Of a DNA stretch of 64,000 nt, positions 45,843-55,757 are shown one piece after another (the first letter of the stretch is position 1; the number at the start of each line of letters is the position of its first letter). The stretch is from Archangiaceae bacterium (GTDB lineage: Bacteria > Myxococcota > Myxococcia > Myxococcales > Myxococcaceae): assembly GCA_016714225.1 (NCBI GenBank), contig JADJNS010000026.1, positions 153,967 to 217,966 of the forward strand, written 5' to 3'. The notes beneath the pieces were generated by a model, which made no database searches, was not told where the DNA came from, and saw only the letters and a program-made list of their open reading frames with translations. A program made the position numbers and the translations under genes.

Positions 45843-46802
45843 TCAGCCCTCGAGCTTCAACGCGCCGCGCTCGGCCAGGCGGCGCACCGTACGAGCGGGC
45901 AGCACCACCTCGGAGATGACCGGCTGCGTCTGCGGCTCGGGCATCTCGGTGGCCGAGGACCACAGCGCCCCGCGCCGCGCTTCGTCGAGCAGCGCCGCCT
46001 TCGAGACGGTGAACGCCAGCGTCGTGCCCGCGCCGGCGGCCGAGGTCTGCTCGCGGTCGCTCGAGAAGAACACCACCGGCGTGGGCGCGCTCTCGCCGGG
46101 GGCCACGTGCCCCCAATCGCGGCCGAGCTGCTCGAGGGCGCCGCTCTTCCACGCGTGCTCCTCGCGCGGGTCGAGCTGCCGGTACAGCTGCACCGGGTCG
46201 CCAGGCAGGTTCTCGATCGCCCACTGCGCGTACGGGGTGGCGCTCACCAGCCGGTCGCCGTCGAACGCGTAGACGGTGTTGAGCGAGAAGAGGTCGCCGT
46301 AGGTGGCGCGCATCAGCGCGTCGCCCCAGATCGCGAAGCTGGCGGCGATGGTCTCGTCACCGGAGTAGCCGTCGGGCATGTCGAGGAGCAGATCTTCACC
46401 GCTGCGCACCGCCGGCTGCGCGAGCGAGAGCTGCGGCAGGTGCTTCGCCGTGCGCAGCTGATTCTGGTGCGCTACCACCGCGGCGAGGCGCGCGGCGGTC
46501 TCAACCGGGTCGCTCCACGCGGCGGCCGAGGCCGGGCGGCGGGGCGAGGTCGGCGCGCCCAGCAGGCCGTCGAGCGTGCTGGCCCGCGCGTGCTGCAGGT
46601 CGGCGGCGCCTTCGCGTGCGAACCGCAGCCCCTCACCGTCGCGCACGGCCACCACCCGGCCCTCGACCGGGTGCTCGAACCTCGCCACCACCTCGAGCCG
46701 CGCCACCGCGTCGGCCGACGCCACCTCGATGCGCCCGCCGCGCTGCGCGCGCTCGAGCTCGACGGCGATGGTGGGAAGAAGGGCGACCCGCACACCGTTC
46801 AC
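45843..46802 (-). CDS. Uncharacterised 319-aa protein
   Basis: No signal peptide or recognised domain. It contains SGDETIAASFAIWGDALMRATYGDLF and VVFFSSDREQTSAAGAGTTLAFTV stretches of beta/alpha character, and its C-terminal tail is LKLEG. The start (GTG 46802) is 78 bp from the divergent esterase gene. It converges on oxyR (stop 7 bp away). Confidence 0.5.
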   Translation of the reverse strand: MNGVRVALLPTIAVELERAQRGGRIEVASADAVARLEVVARFEHPVEGRVVAVRDGEGLRFAREGAADLQHARASTLDGLLGAPTSPRRPASAAAWSDPVETAARLAAVVAHQNQLRTAKHLPQLSLAQPAVRSGEDLLLDMPDGYSGDETIAASFAIWGDALMRATYGDLFSLNTVYAFDGDRLVSATPYAQWAIENLPGDPVQLYRQLDPREEHAWKSGALEQLGRDWGHVAPGESAPTPVVFFSSDREQTSAAGAGTTLAFTVSKAALLDEARRGALWSSATEMPEPQTQPVISEVVLPARTVRRLAERGALKLEG

Positions 46803-46879
46803 ATACCGCCCCTGCGCGGGCGAGTCGAACCCGGCCGCGCGCTCGAGGGGTGAATCGTTTCGAGCCCTCGCGGCAACTC

Positions 46880-48952
46880 ATGGTGATGAGACTTCGTTTT
46901 GCCGGGCTGGCGGTGCTGGGTGCGTTGGCGTGCCAGCGTGCGCCGGTCATCTCGATGGATTTTGCTCGCCCCGAGCTGTTCGCTGCGCCGATTCCTTCTC
47001 AAGACCTGCTGGTCGCCGGGCACCCGAAGTTGACCGGCTACCCTGGGCGCGAGCTGGGCGTCGACGTGGTGAACGGCGTGGGGCGCAACGTCACCGACCT
47101 GCTGCCGGCCGGCATCACCCGCTATCTCGAGAACGACCTCTTCTTCGTCGGCGCGACCGTGGGCAGCCTGGAAGAGCAGGGCCGCGGCTTCGGGCTCAAC
47201 TCGGGGGTCTTCTTTCGCGTCGAGCTGCCCGACGACCCCGAGCCCTCGCGCTTCGCGCTGCTCCAGCCGAACCGCGCGGCGAGGTGGAAGCTGCCTTCTC
47301 GCGACGACTCGGTGCTCGCCGACTCGACCGTGTTCCTGGTCGACGTCGACGCTTCTTCGCCCGGCTTTCTGCACCGCACCCCGGTCGACGTGCAGTTCTC
47401 GGTCAAGCACACCCAGTACCGCCCCGCGTCGCTGCTCTCGGTGGTGCCGTTTCAGGGCCAGCCGCTGGCGCCGGGCACGCTGCACGCGGCGGTGGTGCTG
47501 TCTTCGGCAGGGGGCGACGAGCCGTTCGCCCAGCCGGCGTTTCTGCGGCGGCTGATCGCCGGCAAGGAGACGCCCGAGCTGCCGGCCGAGGCGCGCGCCG
47601 ACTACGAGCGTGCGCTCGAGGCGCTGGTGAAGAGCGGAGTCGACGCGCAAGAGCTCGCCGGGCTCGCGGTGTTCCGCACCGATGACCCGATGGCGGCGCT
47701 GAAGGCCGCCTACCAGACCGCGCAGCGCGACGGCGTGGTGAACGGCGCGAAGCTCACGCGGTCGGACCTGTTCGACGACTACTGCGTCTACCACTCGACG
47801 GTGCAGCTGCCGGTGTACCAGCGGGGCACTCCCCCCTACGTGCCCACCGGAGGCGACTGGGCCTATGGCGCCGACGGCCAGCTGCAGCTGCAGCACCGCG
47901 AAGAGGCGAACGTGTGGGTGACGCTGCCGCGGCGCGCGCCGGCGGCGAACGGCTTCCCCCTGGTGGTGTTCATTCGCACCGGTGGCGGGGGCGCGCGGCC
48001 GCTCATCGAGCGTGGAGTGAGCGACGCCGACTGGCAGCTGCTGCGGCCCGGCTCGGGGCCGGCGATGGAGCTGGCCCGCGAGGGCTACGCGGCCATCACC
48101 GTCGACGGGCCGCAGGGTGGGTTGCGCAACCCGCTGGGGCTCGACGAGCAGGTGCTGGTGTTCAACTTCCTGAACCCGGCGGCGCTGCGCGACAACGTGC
48201 GGCAGACCGCCATCGAGCAGGCGCTCTTGGCGGGCTGGTCGAGCACGCTGAGCATCGACGCCCGCGACTGCCCCGGTCTCGAGCAGCCCGCGGTTCGCTT
48301 CGATGCCTCTCACGTGGCGCTGATGGGGCACTCGATGGGCGCCACCATCGCCCCGCTGGTGGCGGCGCTCGAGCCGAAGTACGGCGCGGTGATCTTGAGC
48401 GGCGCGGGCGCGAGCTGGGTCGAGAACGTGCTCTACAAGCAGCGCCCCTGGCCGGTGGAAGAGCTGGCCGAGGTGCTGATCGGCTACCTGCCGCTCGAGC
48501 TCGACCGCTTCGACCCGGTGCTGAGCATGGTGCAGTGGGCGGCCGAAGGCGCCGACCCGCTCAACTACAACCGCTACCTGGGCGACCGGCACGTGCTGAT
48601 GTTTCAGGGCATCGTCGACCACTACATCATGCCGAACATCGCCAACGCCGAGAGCACCTCGCTGGCGCTCGACGTGGGCGGCGAGTACCTCGACGCGCAG
48701 ACGCCCGAGCTGTGGCCCGAGGGCACGCTCGAGGCGTCGCTGAAGTGGTCGGGCCGCGCGCGGCTGCCGTACCCCATCTCGGCCAACAAGGCCGGGCACA
48801 CCGCAGTGGTGGTGCAGCACCGCGCCGACGCGGCGCGCGACGGGCACGAGGTGGTGTTTCAGACCGAGCCGCCCAAGGTGCAGTACCGGTGCTTCTTGAG
48901 GAGCTGGCTCACCGGCCCGCCGGTGGTGGTGGACCCCGACGAAGGCTGCTGA
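46880..48952 (+). CDS. Large esterase-like alpha/beta-hydrolase lipoprotein
   Basis: A 690-residue protein with a lipoprotein signal (MVMRLRFAGLAVLGALACQ, lipobox GALACQ). The first half is beta-rich and of unknown role (VGATVGSLEEQGRGFGLNSG). The second half is an alpha/beta hydrolase with FPLVVFIRTGGGGA (oxyanion region), VALMGHSMGATIAPL (Ser nucleophile elbow, about residue 484) and a late GHTAVV (His). Surface-attached hydrolase; substrate unknown. ATG 46886 is an alternative start. Confidence 0.75.
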   Translation: MVMRLRFAGLAVLGALACQRAPVISMDFARPELFAAPIPSQDLLVAGHPKLTGYPGRELGVDVVNGVGRNVTDLLPAGITRYLENDLFFVGATVGSLEEQGRGFGLNSGVFFRVELPDDPEPSRFALLQPNRAARWKLPSRDDSVLADSTVFLVDVDASSPGFLHRTPVDVQFSVKHTQYRPASLLSVVPFQGQPLAPGTLHAAVVLSSAGGDEPFAQPAFLRRLIAGKETPELPAEARADYERALEALVKSGVDAQELAGLAVFRTDDPMAALKAAYQTAQRDGVVNGAKLTRSDLFDDYCVYHSTVQLPVYQRGTPPYVPTGGDWAYGADGQLQLQHREEANVWVTLPRRAPAANGFPLVVFIRTGGGGARPLIERGVSDADWQLLRPGSGPAMELAREGYAAITVDGPQGGLRNPLGLDEQVLVFNFLNPAALRDNVRQTAIEQALLAGWSSTLSIDARDCPGLEQPAVRFDASHVALMGHSMGATIAPLVAALEPKYGAVILSGAGASWVENVLYKQRPWPVEELAEVLIGYLPLELDRFDPVLSMVQWAAEGADPLNYNRYLGDRHVLMFQGIVDHYIMPNIANAESTSLALDVGGEYLDAQTPELWPEGTLEASLKWSGRARLPYPISANKAGHTAVVVQHRADAARDGHEVVFQTEPPKVQYRCFLRSWLTGPPVVVDPDEGC

Positions 48953-48962
48953 GGCCCTCTTT

Positions 48963-49814
48963 TCAGTCGCAGGGCCAGCCGCCCGGCCGGGGCTCGCCTT
49001 CGGGCCATTCTCCGAGGGTGTGCATGCAGCCGTTGCGCGCGCACAGGGTGCCCGGCGGGGGGCAGGCGTCGGCGGTGAAGCTGCGCCGGTCGGCCGAGCA
49101 GTGCACCACCGCGTCGTCGGGCAGCGAGAAGGTGGGGCACGCGCCGGCGCAGACCACCCCGTTCGGGTCGGGCTCGCCAAGGCCCACGCACATCTCGGTC
49201 GCCAGCTGCGGGTCGGCGGTGAGCGGCACGTCGAACACGGTGTCGGTGGGCAGCAGCTGGGGGGCCTGCAGTCTCAGCTCGTCGAAGCTGCCGGGGTCGT
49301 ACGGAGGAACCTGCGTCGGCCGGCGCAGCAGGTGAAAGCCCGAGCTCGACGTGGGGTCCGAGTCGCTCTCGACGTAGAGCAGGGTGGTGTCGGCGGGCGT
49401 GCCGAGCACGTGGTCGATGGCGTCAGAGGTCTTCGCGCCCGGGTCGAGCAGGTCGAGGGCGCCGTTCGAGTTGTCGTCGGCATAGACCAGCACGGTGCCC
49501 ACGGCGGCGCGCACGCCCTCGAACACCTCGGCCATCGCCTCTCTGGGCGGCAGCCGGTGCAGCTCGAGCTCGAAGCGCAGGGGGAACTCGGGCCGAATCG
49601 AGACCTGCTGGGCGGTGCCGCCGTAGAGCAGCATCAGGCTGCTGGCGGGTCGCCGCCACACCAGCGCCACCCGGGCGTCGCTCGCGTTCACCGAGCCGCT
49701 CTGGGTGAGCACGCCACGCAGGGTGAGCAGCGGCGGATCATAGTCGGGGGCGGGAGCGCCGGTGCCGCATGCGGCCAGCAGCACGGCGAAAGTGGCGACG
49801 GCTTCAGAACGCAT
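48963..49814 (-). CDS. Uncharacterised lipoprotein, 283 aa
   Basis: MRSEAVATFAVLLAACGTG gives a lipoprotein signal. The mature protein is beta-rich (VYADDNSNGALDLLD resembles a calcium-binding DxDxNG-type loop) and ends with a Cys-containing tail (VCAGACPTF, CSADRRSFTADACPPP, NGCMHT). It overlaps the caspase-type gene upstream by 11 bp, so it is the last gene of the sigma/anti-sigma/caspase operon and may act with that protein at the cell surface. Confidence 0.65.
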   Translation of the reverse strand: MRSEAVATFAVLLAACGTGAPAPDYDPPLLTLRGVLTQSGSVNASDARVALVWRRPASSLMLLYGGTAQQVSIRPEFPLRFELELHRLPPREAMAEVFEGVRAAVGTVLVYADDNSNGALDLLDPGAKTSDAIDHVLGTPADTTLLYVESDSDPTSSSGFHLLRRPTQVPPYDPGSFDELRLQAPQLLPTDTVFDVPLTADPQLATEMCVGLGEPDPNGVVCAGACPTFSLPDDAVVHCSADRRSFTADACPPPGTLCARNGCMHTLGEWPEGEPRPGGWPCD

Positions 49815-51357
49815 GACCGACTCCCAGGCTGAGGCTCAGCTGTGGTCGCGCGGCGAGGTGCGCAACACCCGCCGAGTCGAGCTCTTGCTGCACCTGCAGG
49901 GTGCCGGCGAGCTCGGCGGTGGCCATCAGCTCGGACCCCAGCGCGAGCTGCCCGCCGACCGCGAGCCGCGGGCCCACCGACGGCCACCAGAAGGCGCGCC
50001 GCGGTTGAAACCCTGCCGCCCACAGCCGGTCGGCCTCGAAGCGATTGAGCGAGGCCCAGCTGTAGCGCCCTTCGACGCCGCCCCGCACCGAGAGCGCTCC
50101 GCGGCTCAACGCCCAGCGCACGCCGGCGTTCGCGACCGCGCACACGGCGTTCAGCTCGCCGCTCATCGCGGTGGTGCCGGCGATGCCGCGCAGGTAACCC
50201 AGCTCGATACCCAGCTCGAGCGGGCCCACCGTGCGCACGAAGCCGGCCCCCACCTTGAGCCCGGCGCGCTCGGCCGAGCCGAAGCCCACCTCGAGCCCGC
50301 CGTGCGCCTCGAGCTGGTTGGGGCGCAGGGGCGCTGCGCCGCCGCGCGCCACCAGCTCTTCGCGCGAGACCTTCACGAAGTCGCCGTCGAGCAGCTCGGC
50401 GTGGCCGCCCAGCGAGAGGTCGACCTGCGCGACCGCGCGCGCCTCGCCGAGCCGCCGCTGCACCACGAACTGCCCCGCCGGCAGCGCGAGCGTGCCCGAG
50501 CCGACCTCGCCCAGCACCGCTCCGCCGGGCAACGCGAACACCAGGTGCCGGCTGCCCGGCGCGCCGTGAATCTCGAGCGTCGAGACGGCGCGCGAGGGGG
50601 TCGAGAGCACCAGGTCGCCTTCTCCGGCCAGGTCGGCGTCGAGCGAGGCACGCTGCGAGGCGACCGCGGCGCCGCTGAGCATCAGGGTGCGGCGGTGGGC
50701 GTAGGCGTAGAGCTCGAAGAGGGTGACGCGGCCATCGCCGTCGACGTCGGCGGCGCCGCGCAGGCCCGAGAGCAGGGCGTGGGTGAACAGCGCGCCCATC
50801 AGCTCTTCCGACTCCTGGGCGGCTTCTCCGGCCGAGGCGGCGCGCAGCTCGACGGTGCCCTCGAGCCCCGACGGGGCGAGCGCGAGGGCGAACTCGGGCG
50901 CGCGGTGCGCTCCTTTGTCGCGGCCGCCGGTGCGGCAGGCGTCGAGCAGGCTCAAGCGCACGGCGGCGGGCACGCGGGCGAGCTCGGTGCGCACTCGCTC
51001 GAGCTCGAGGCGCTGACCCGAGAGGTGCAGGCCTCCGTCGTCTCCGTGGCCCGAGAAGTAGAAGAAGAACAGCACCCGCTCGCCGCGCGCGGTGAGCTCG
51101 GCGGCGCGGCGCTGCGAGGCCTCGAGCGCGTCGAGCACCGCGCGCGGGTCTTGCCCGAGCACCAGGCGCACGTCGCCCGGGTTCAGCGCTCCGACCTCGA
51201 CCAGCGCGTCACGCATGCGGCGCGCGTCAGACTCGGCGAAGCGCAGCGGCTCTTCTGCAGCGTCGCCCAGGTTGCTGCCGGCGAGCACCGCGAGCCGGTG
51301 CTCGGCACCCGCCGCCGAGGCGGCGAGGGACGCGGTGAGGGCCCACAGCACGCTCAT
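49804..51357 (-). CDS. Exported caspase-family protease with C-terminal barrel-like domain
   Basis: A 517-residue protein with a signal peptide (MSVLWALTASLAASAAGA). Residues 20-225 form a caspase-type peptidase C14 domain: YFSGHGDDGG (His104) and LLDACRTG (Cys141) are the catalytic pair, and DVDGDGRVTLFEL (204-215) is a calcium-binding-type loop common in bacterial relatives. After a beta domain, residues about 345-517 look like an outer-membrane beta-barrel: alternating strands (GLEVGFGSAERAGLKVGAGF) and a C-terminal Phe. The ATG overlaps the anti-sigma stop by 4 bp. Architecture unusual; function unknown, probably stress or damage signalling. Confidence 0.82.
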   Translation of the reverse strand: MSVLWALTASLAASAAGAEHRLAVLAGSNLGDAAEEPLRFAESDARRMRDALVEVGALNPGDVRLVLGQDPRAVLDALEASQRRAAELTARGERVLFFFYFSGHGDDGGLHLSGQRLELERVRTELARVPAAVRLSLLDACRTGGRDKGAHRAPEFALALAPSGLEGTVELRAASAGEAAQESEELMGALFTHALLSGLRGAADVDGDGRVTLFELYAYAHRRTLMLSGAAVASQRASLDADLAGEGDLVLSTPSRAVSTLEIHGAPGSRHLVFALPGGAVLGEVGSGTLALPAGQFVVQRRLGEARAVAQVDLSLGGHAELLDGDFVKVSREELVARGGAAPLRPNQLEAHGGLEVGFGSAERAGLKVGAGFVRTVGPLELGIELGYLRGIAGTTAMSGELNAVCAVANAGVRWALSRGALSVRGGVEGRYSWASLNRFEADRLWAAGFQPRRAFWWPSVGPRLAVGGQLALGSELMATAELAGTLQVQQELDSAGVAHLAARPQLSLSLGVGHAF

Positions 51358-52031
51358 TCGCACGACAACCTCTGGCCCTTGAGCGCCGTCGCCTGGCGCA
51401 GCTTTGCTTCGGCGTCTTCCAGTGAGCCGTCGACCGCCTCGACCACAAGCGTGAGCTCGGAGCACGGCGCGTCGACCTGCATGCTGCCGGGCAGCGGGTG
51501 CACCCCGGGCTCGAGCTGCAGCGGTGCGTCGATCACCCGGTCGAGCGTGCCGCCGGCGTCGACGAGCCAGGCCATGTAGCGGGCGGGGCGCGAGACGGTC
51601 AGCACCACCCGCAGGCGATCTCCGGCGGCGATGCGATCGGCCGGGCCGAGGGGCCACACGGCGCCCGCGCGCTCGCGCTGCACCGTGACGGCGGCACCCT
51701 TGAGCCGCACCGCCTCGACCGGGGCTGAAGGCAGCAGCGTGACGAGGGCGAGCGTCGCGGCGAGCGCGGCCAGCGCACCGAAGCCGGCGAACACCAGCCG
51801 CCTCGGGGGGGCGGCGCGGCGGGGCGGCTGGGCCAGCGCCCGGGCGAGGCCCAGCGTGGCCGGCTGCTCGGTGAGGAAGCGGGCCTGGGCGCCCTCGAGC
51901 GCCGAGAGCGTCTGCAGGCAGCGCGCGCAGTCGGCGATGTGCGCTTGCGCGGCGGCGCGCTGCTCGGTGGGGAGGTCACCCGCGTGCAGCTGCTCGAGGG
52001 CGAACGGGCTTGGGTGGGTGCTCACGCGCAT
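51354..52031 (-). CDS. Zinc-finger anti-sigma factor with extracytoplasmic DUF4384-like domain
   Basis: A 225-residue protein. The N-terminus has a zinc-finger anti-sigma motif (HIADCARC, His31, Cys35, Cys38), followed by one membrane helix (about 77-101) and an extracytoplasmic domain of the type often paired with bacterial caspases (LRVVLTVSRPARYMAWLVDA, VDAPCSELTLVVEAV). It would hold the ECF factor until a signal is sensed outside. It overlaps the sigma gene by 10 bp and the caspase gene by 4 bp. Confidence 0.78.
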   Translation of the reverse strand: MRVSTHPSPFALEQLHAGDLPTEQRAAAQAHIADCARCLQTLSALEGAQARFLTEQPATLGLARALAQPPRRAAPPRRLVFAGFGALAALAATLALVTLLPSAPVEAVRLKGAAVTVQRERAGAVWPLGPADRIAAGDRLRVVLTVSRPARYMAWLVDAGGTLDRVIDAPLQLEPGVHPLPGSMQVDAPCSELTLVVEAVDGSLEDAEAKLRQATALKGQRLSCE

Positions 52032-52534
52032 CGGGTCTCCTCACCGGTGAGCAGGCGGCGCAGCGCGGTGGCGCGTTGCTGCAGCAGCGCGAGCTTCTTG
52101 GCGACGGTGTGGCGCGACCACCCGGTCTCGGCGGCGATCTGCTCGCGGGTGAGCCCGTCGAGGTAGAAGAGCAGCGCGACCTGGCGGGTGCGCTCGTCGA
52201 AGCGCGAGATGAAGCGCAGCACCACCTCGCCGTCGTCGATGGCGTTGGCCGCGGGCGGAGCGCTGTGCACGTCGTCGTGCTCGGGCTGCAGCGGCTCTTC
52301 GCGCTGGTGGGCGTGCCGGTCGAGCACGTCGAAGCAGATGCGCTCGCCGACGCGGTACAGCCAGCGCAGCTTCGAGTGGGCGGCGGTGAAGCCGTCGGGC
52401 AGGCGCCAGAGGCGCACGAAGACCTCTTGCACGGCGTCTTTGGCGGCGGCTTCGTCGCGCAAGATCGCCAGGCACCGTCGAAAGACGAGGTGCCCGAAGC
52501 GTTCGTACGCGTCGTTGAGCTGTCGCTCGGTCAT
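52022..52534 (-). CDS. ECF-family RNA polymerase sigma factor
   Basis: A 170-residue sigma factor with region 2 (LVFRRCLAILRDEAAAKDAV, FVRLWRL) and region 4 (ERTRQVALLFYLDGLTREQI, WSRHTVAKKLALLQQ). The usual length is about 170-190. ATG 52534 is used; the upstream part of the open frame does not fit. It is the first gene of the sigma/anti-sigma/caspase/lipoprotein operon and is expected to drive its own operon. Confidence 0.85.
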   Translation of the reverse strand: MTERQLNDAYERFGHLVFRRCLAILRDEAAAKDAVQEVFVRLWRLPDGFTAAHSKLRWLYRVGERICFDVLDRHAHQREEPLQPEHDDVHSAPPAANAIDDGEVVLRFISRFDERTRQVALLFYLDGLTREQIAAETGWSRHTVAKKLALLQQRATALRRLLTGEETRCA

Positions 52535-52696
52535 GGTCAGGGGCCGCGGCGCGGCTTCCGCAAGAGGTGTGCCCCTCATCTCGCGTGCGTAACCGGCGCA
52601 ATCTGCAGCGCTTCGCGCGCGGCGGTGCCTCAGAAATCCGAGTGTCCACGCAGAGAAGCTCGCCCGTTCTGAAAGAGCGAAAGGAGAAGTTCACAC

Positions 52697-53050
52697 ATGA
52701 GAGTCACGATGATGTGCGCGTTGTCGATGGCGATGGCCTGCGGGTACGGAGGCGTCACGGCGCCTCGGCAAGAGACGCAGCAGCAGTTCGAGGTGCGTGC
52801 GGCAGACTGCCACGGCCGGGCGAACGGGCAGAGCTGCGTGGGCGCGGGCGATGGAGAGTGCCGGTGGCAAGAGGCGGCGTGCGGCGAGTCGTACCCGCCG
52901 ATCTGCTTCGAGGCGAAGTGCCTGCCGGTGACCGAGAACTGCGAGATCGTCTCGTCGACCGGAGACCACGTTCCGTGCAGCGACGTGAGCACGGGTCCGC
53001 AGCAGGTCGAGCCGTCTGGGGGCTCGGGCGTGCCGGGCTCGCCTCCGTAA
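52697..53050 (+). CDS. Small Cys-containing lipoprotein, 117 aa
   Basis: MRVTMMCALSMAMACGYGG gives a lipoprotein signal (lipobox AMACG). The mature part has several cysteines (AADCHGRANGQSCVGAGDGECRWQ, AACGESYPPICFEAKC, NCEIVS) and a Gly/Pro tail. A strong AAGGAGAAG site lies upstream. It is divergent from the sigma operon and ends just before rnpB. Confidence 0.6.
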   Translation: MRVTMMCALSMAMACGYGGVTAPRQETQQQFEVRAADCHGRANGQSCVGAGDGECRWQEAACGESYPPICFEAKCLPVTENCEIVSSTGDHVPCSDVSTGPQQVEPSGGSGVPGSPP

Positions 53051-53100
53051 GAGCTCGGGTCAGCTGTGACAGCTGCGTGGCGTGTGCTACGCGGCTTGCA

Positions 53101-54472
<1,372 letters not shown>

Positions 54473-54484
54473 GTCGCCCGCTCG

Positions 54485-54685
54485 ATGTGTCTTGCGGCGG
54501 CGCTCGAGAAAGTGGCGGAGCTGCAGCGCCGACCTGAGGCCCAGGAACTGCTCTACGAGATTTTTCTGACGCTGCGTGCCGGCAACCGGCTTCTCGCTCG
54601 ACGGCGCGGCGGCGTTGAGCCGCCCCCACTGCCCGAGTGGCGGGACCTGTCGCTGGCCGAGCGTCGTGCCCTCAAGTTCTTGTAG
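54485..54685 (+). CDS. Candidate small protein, 66 aa, opposite the integrase start
   Basis: MCLAAALEKVAELQRRPEAQ and EWRDLSLAERRALKFL show amphipathic helix character and good codon bias; the frame ends at TAG 54685. It lies where the integrase N-terminal domain would be on the other strand, and the antisense reading looks more protein-like here than the integrase frame does. It may be a remnant of another gene. No family known. Confidence 0.35.
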   Translation: MCLAAALEKVAELQRRPEAQELLYEIFLTLRAGNRLLARRRGGVEPPPLPEWRDLSLAERRALKFL

Positions 54686-54846
54686 TTGGCTTCGACGAGA
54701 CCCTAGTGGTCGAAGTCTCGAGGACTCGATTTCGAGCATCACTAGGCGCAGCCAGCGGCCGCTCGATTGCTGCTGTCGTAGTGCTGGTGCGCATCCGCAG
54801 TTCGACCCATGCCAGCGCAAGGCGTCGTGCGGTGCAGCAGAGAAGC

Positions 54847-55194
54847 TCAGCTTTGCCGCGCTGTCTCGGTGTCCGATCGCGAAAGCAGATGACTATTCAT
54901 CGCCAGCGAGCTCGCGATCATCCGCGTGACAAGGGTATCGAGTCCCGCTCGAAAGACGATGTTCCCGTGGTGTGGATTACCCTGAACCACTCGGCGCTCA
55001 TAGAGGATGGCACCGCGGCACCCTGGAGTTCGGTTCTCGCGATCAATATCTTCTCGAGCGAGTCGCGCTGCTCCGAAAGCGCTGGAATCGCGCGCCTTGA
55101 ACGTTCGGTTGAGCACGTCCTTTTCGTCCTCCCAATTGATCGAGACTTCAGTACCTCTGTCTTCTCGACCCTCGGCCGTCTTTGGGTTCGGCAT
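54847..55194 (-). CDS. Element cassette protein, 115 aa
   Basis: MPNPKTAEGREDRGTEVSIN opens the chain; ATG 55194 has GGGAGG eight bases upstream, which fixes the start. It includes NWEDEKDVLNRTFKARDSS, a soluble charged region, and a final LAMNSHLLSRSDTETARQS. No domain is recognised. It is the last gene of the TIGR04255 cassette and lies in sequence of clearly lower GC than the flanks. Confidence 0.5.
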   Translation of the reverse strand: MPNPKTAEGREDRGTEVSINWEDEKDVLNRTFKARDSSAFGAARLAREDIDRENRTPGCRGAILYERRVVQGNPHHGNIVFRAGLDTLVTRMIASSLAMNSHLLSRSDTETARQS

Positions 55195-55271
55195 GAACGC
55201 CTCCCAGGTCACGATACCCAGATGAACGTCCTTGCTCTTTCGGAGGCCACGAAGGCAGGTCAGCGGAAGTG

Positions 55272-55757
55272 CTACGCCGCGCGACTCAGCACCCAAGGCA
55301 GCAGGAATTTGAACTCGTCGGCGCCCCAGTGCCCATGCGCGCGCACGTCGCCAAACTCCTTCGAAGAAACGAAGAACCATCCAGACTCCTCTGGCGTGGG
55401 ACCAAAATTCAGACCAAGTCGCCGCCCATCGAGCGGCCATTCCACCATCATCGAGCCGTCGTCGAGGAGTGAGGTGACGAAGGGAGGTAGCCCGGACAGG
55501 TCGTACTGGGCCAAATGGTCAATGGCGGCACCAAGAACTCTGGCCGCCTCTGCGCGCAACACGTGGGAGGGCAGCTCAAGAGACGTCGCCAAAGCATCAC
55601 CCAGCAGTTCATTTGCGCACAAGCGCGGCGCTGTTGTTGCTGGTCTCGTGAAGTGCTCCATCACCGATTGGCTCATTTCATCGAGAAACGAGGCGCTAGC
55701 GCCGGACCCTGTCTGGTAGGACGAGAACAGCGCAGGCGGGGTCGCGGGATAGTTCAC
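55272..55757 (-). CDS. Element cassette protein, 161 aa
   Basis: A soluble protein with MEHFTRPATTAPRLCANELL, EWPLDGRRLGLNFGPTPEES and HGHWGADEFKFLLPWVL segments, no signal and no known family. Its ATG overlaps the stop of the TIGR04255 gene (ATGA, 4 bp), so the two are translationally coupled and likely function together. Weaker GC bias than neighbours outside the element suggests acquisition. Confidence 0.6.
   Translation of the reverse strand: MNYPATPPALFSSYQTGSGASASFLDEMSQSVMEHFTRPATTAPRLCANELLGDALATSLELPSHVLRAEAARVLGAAIDHLAQYDLSGLPPFVTSLLDDGSMMVEWPLDGRRLGLNFGPTPEESGWFFVSSKEFGDVRAHGHWGADEFKFLLPWVLSRAA

Noticed and set aside
46799..49180. 793-codon minus-strand frame
   Set aside because: Antisense to the esterase-like lipoprotein; no motif.
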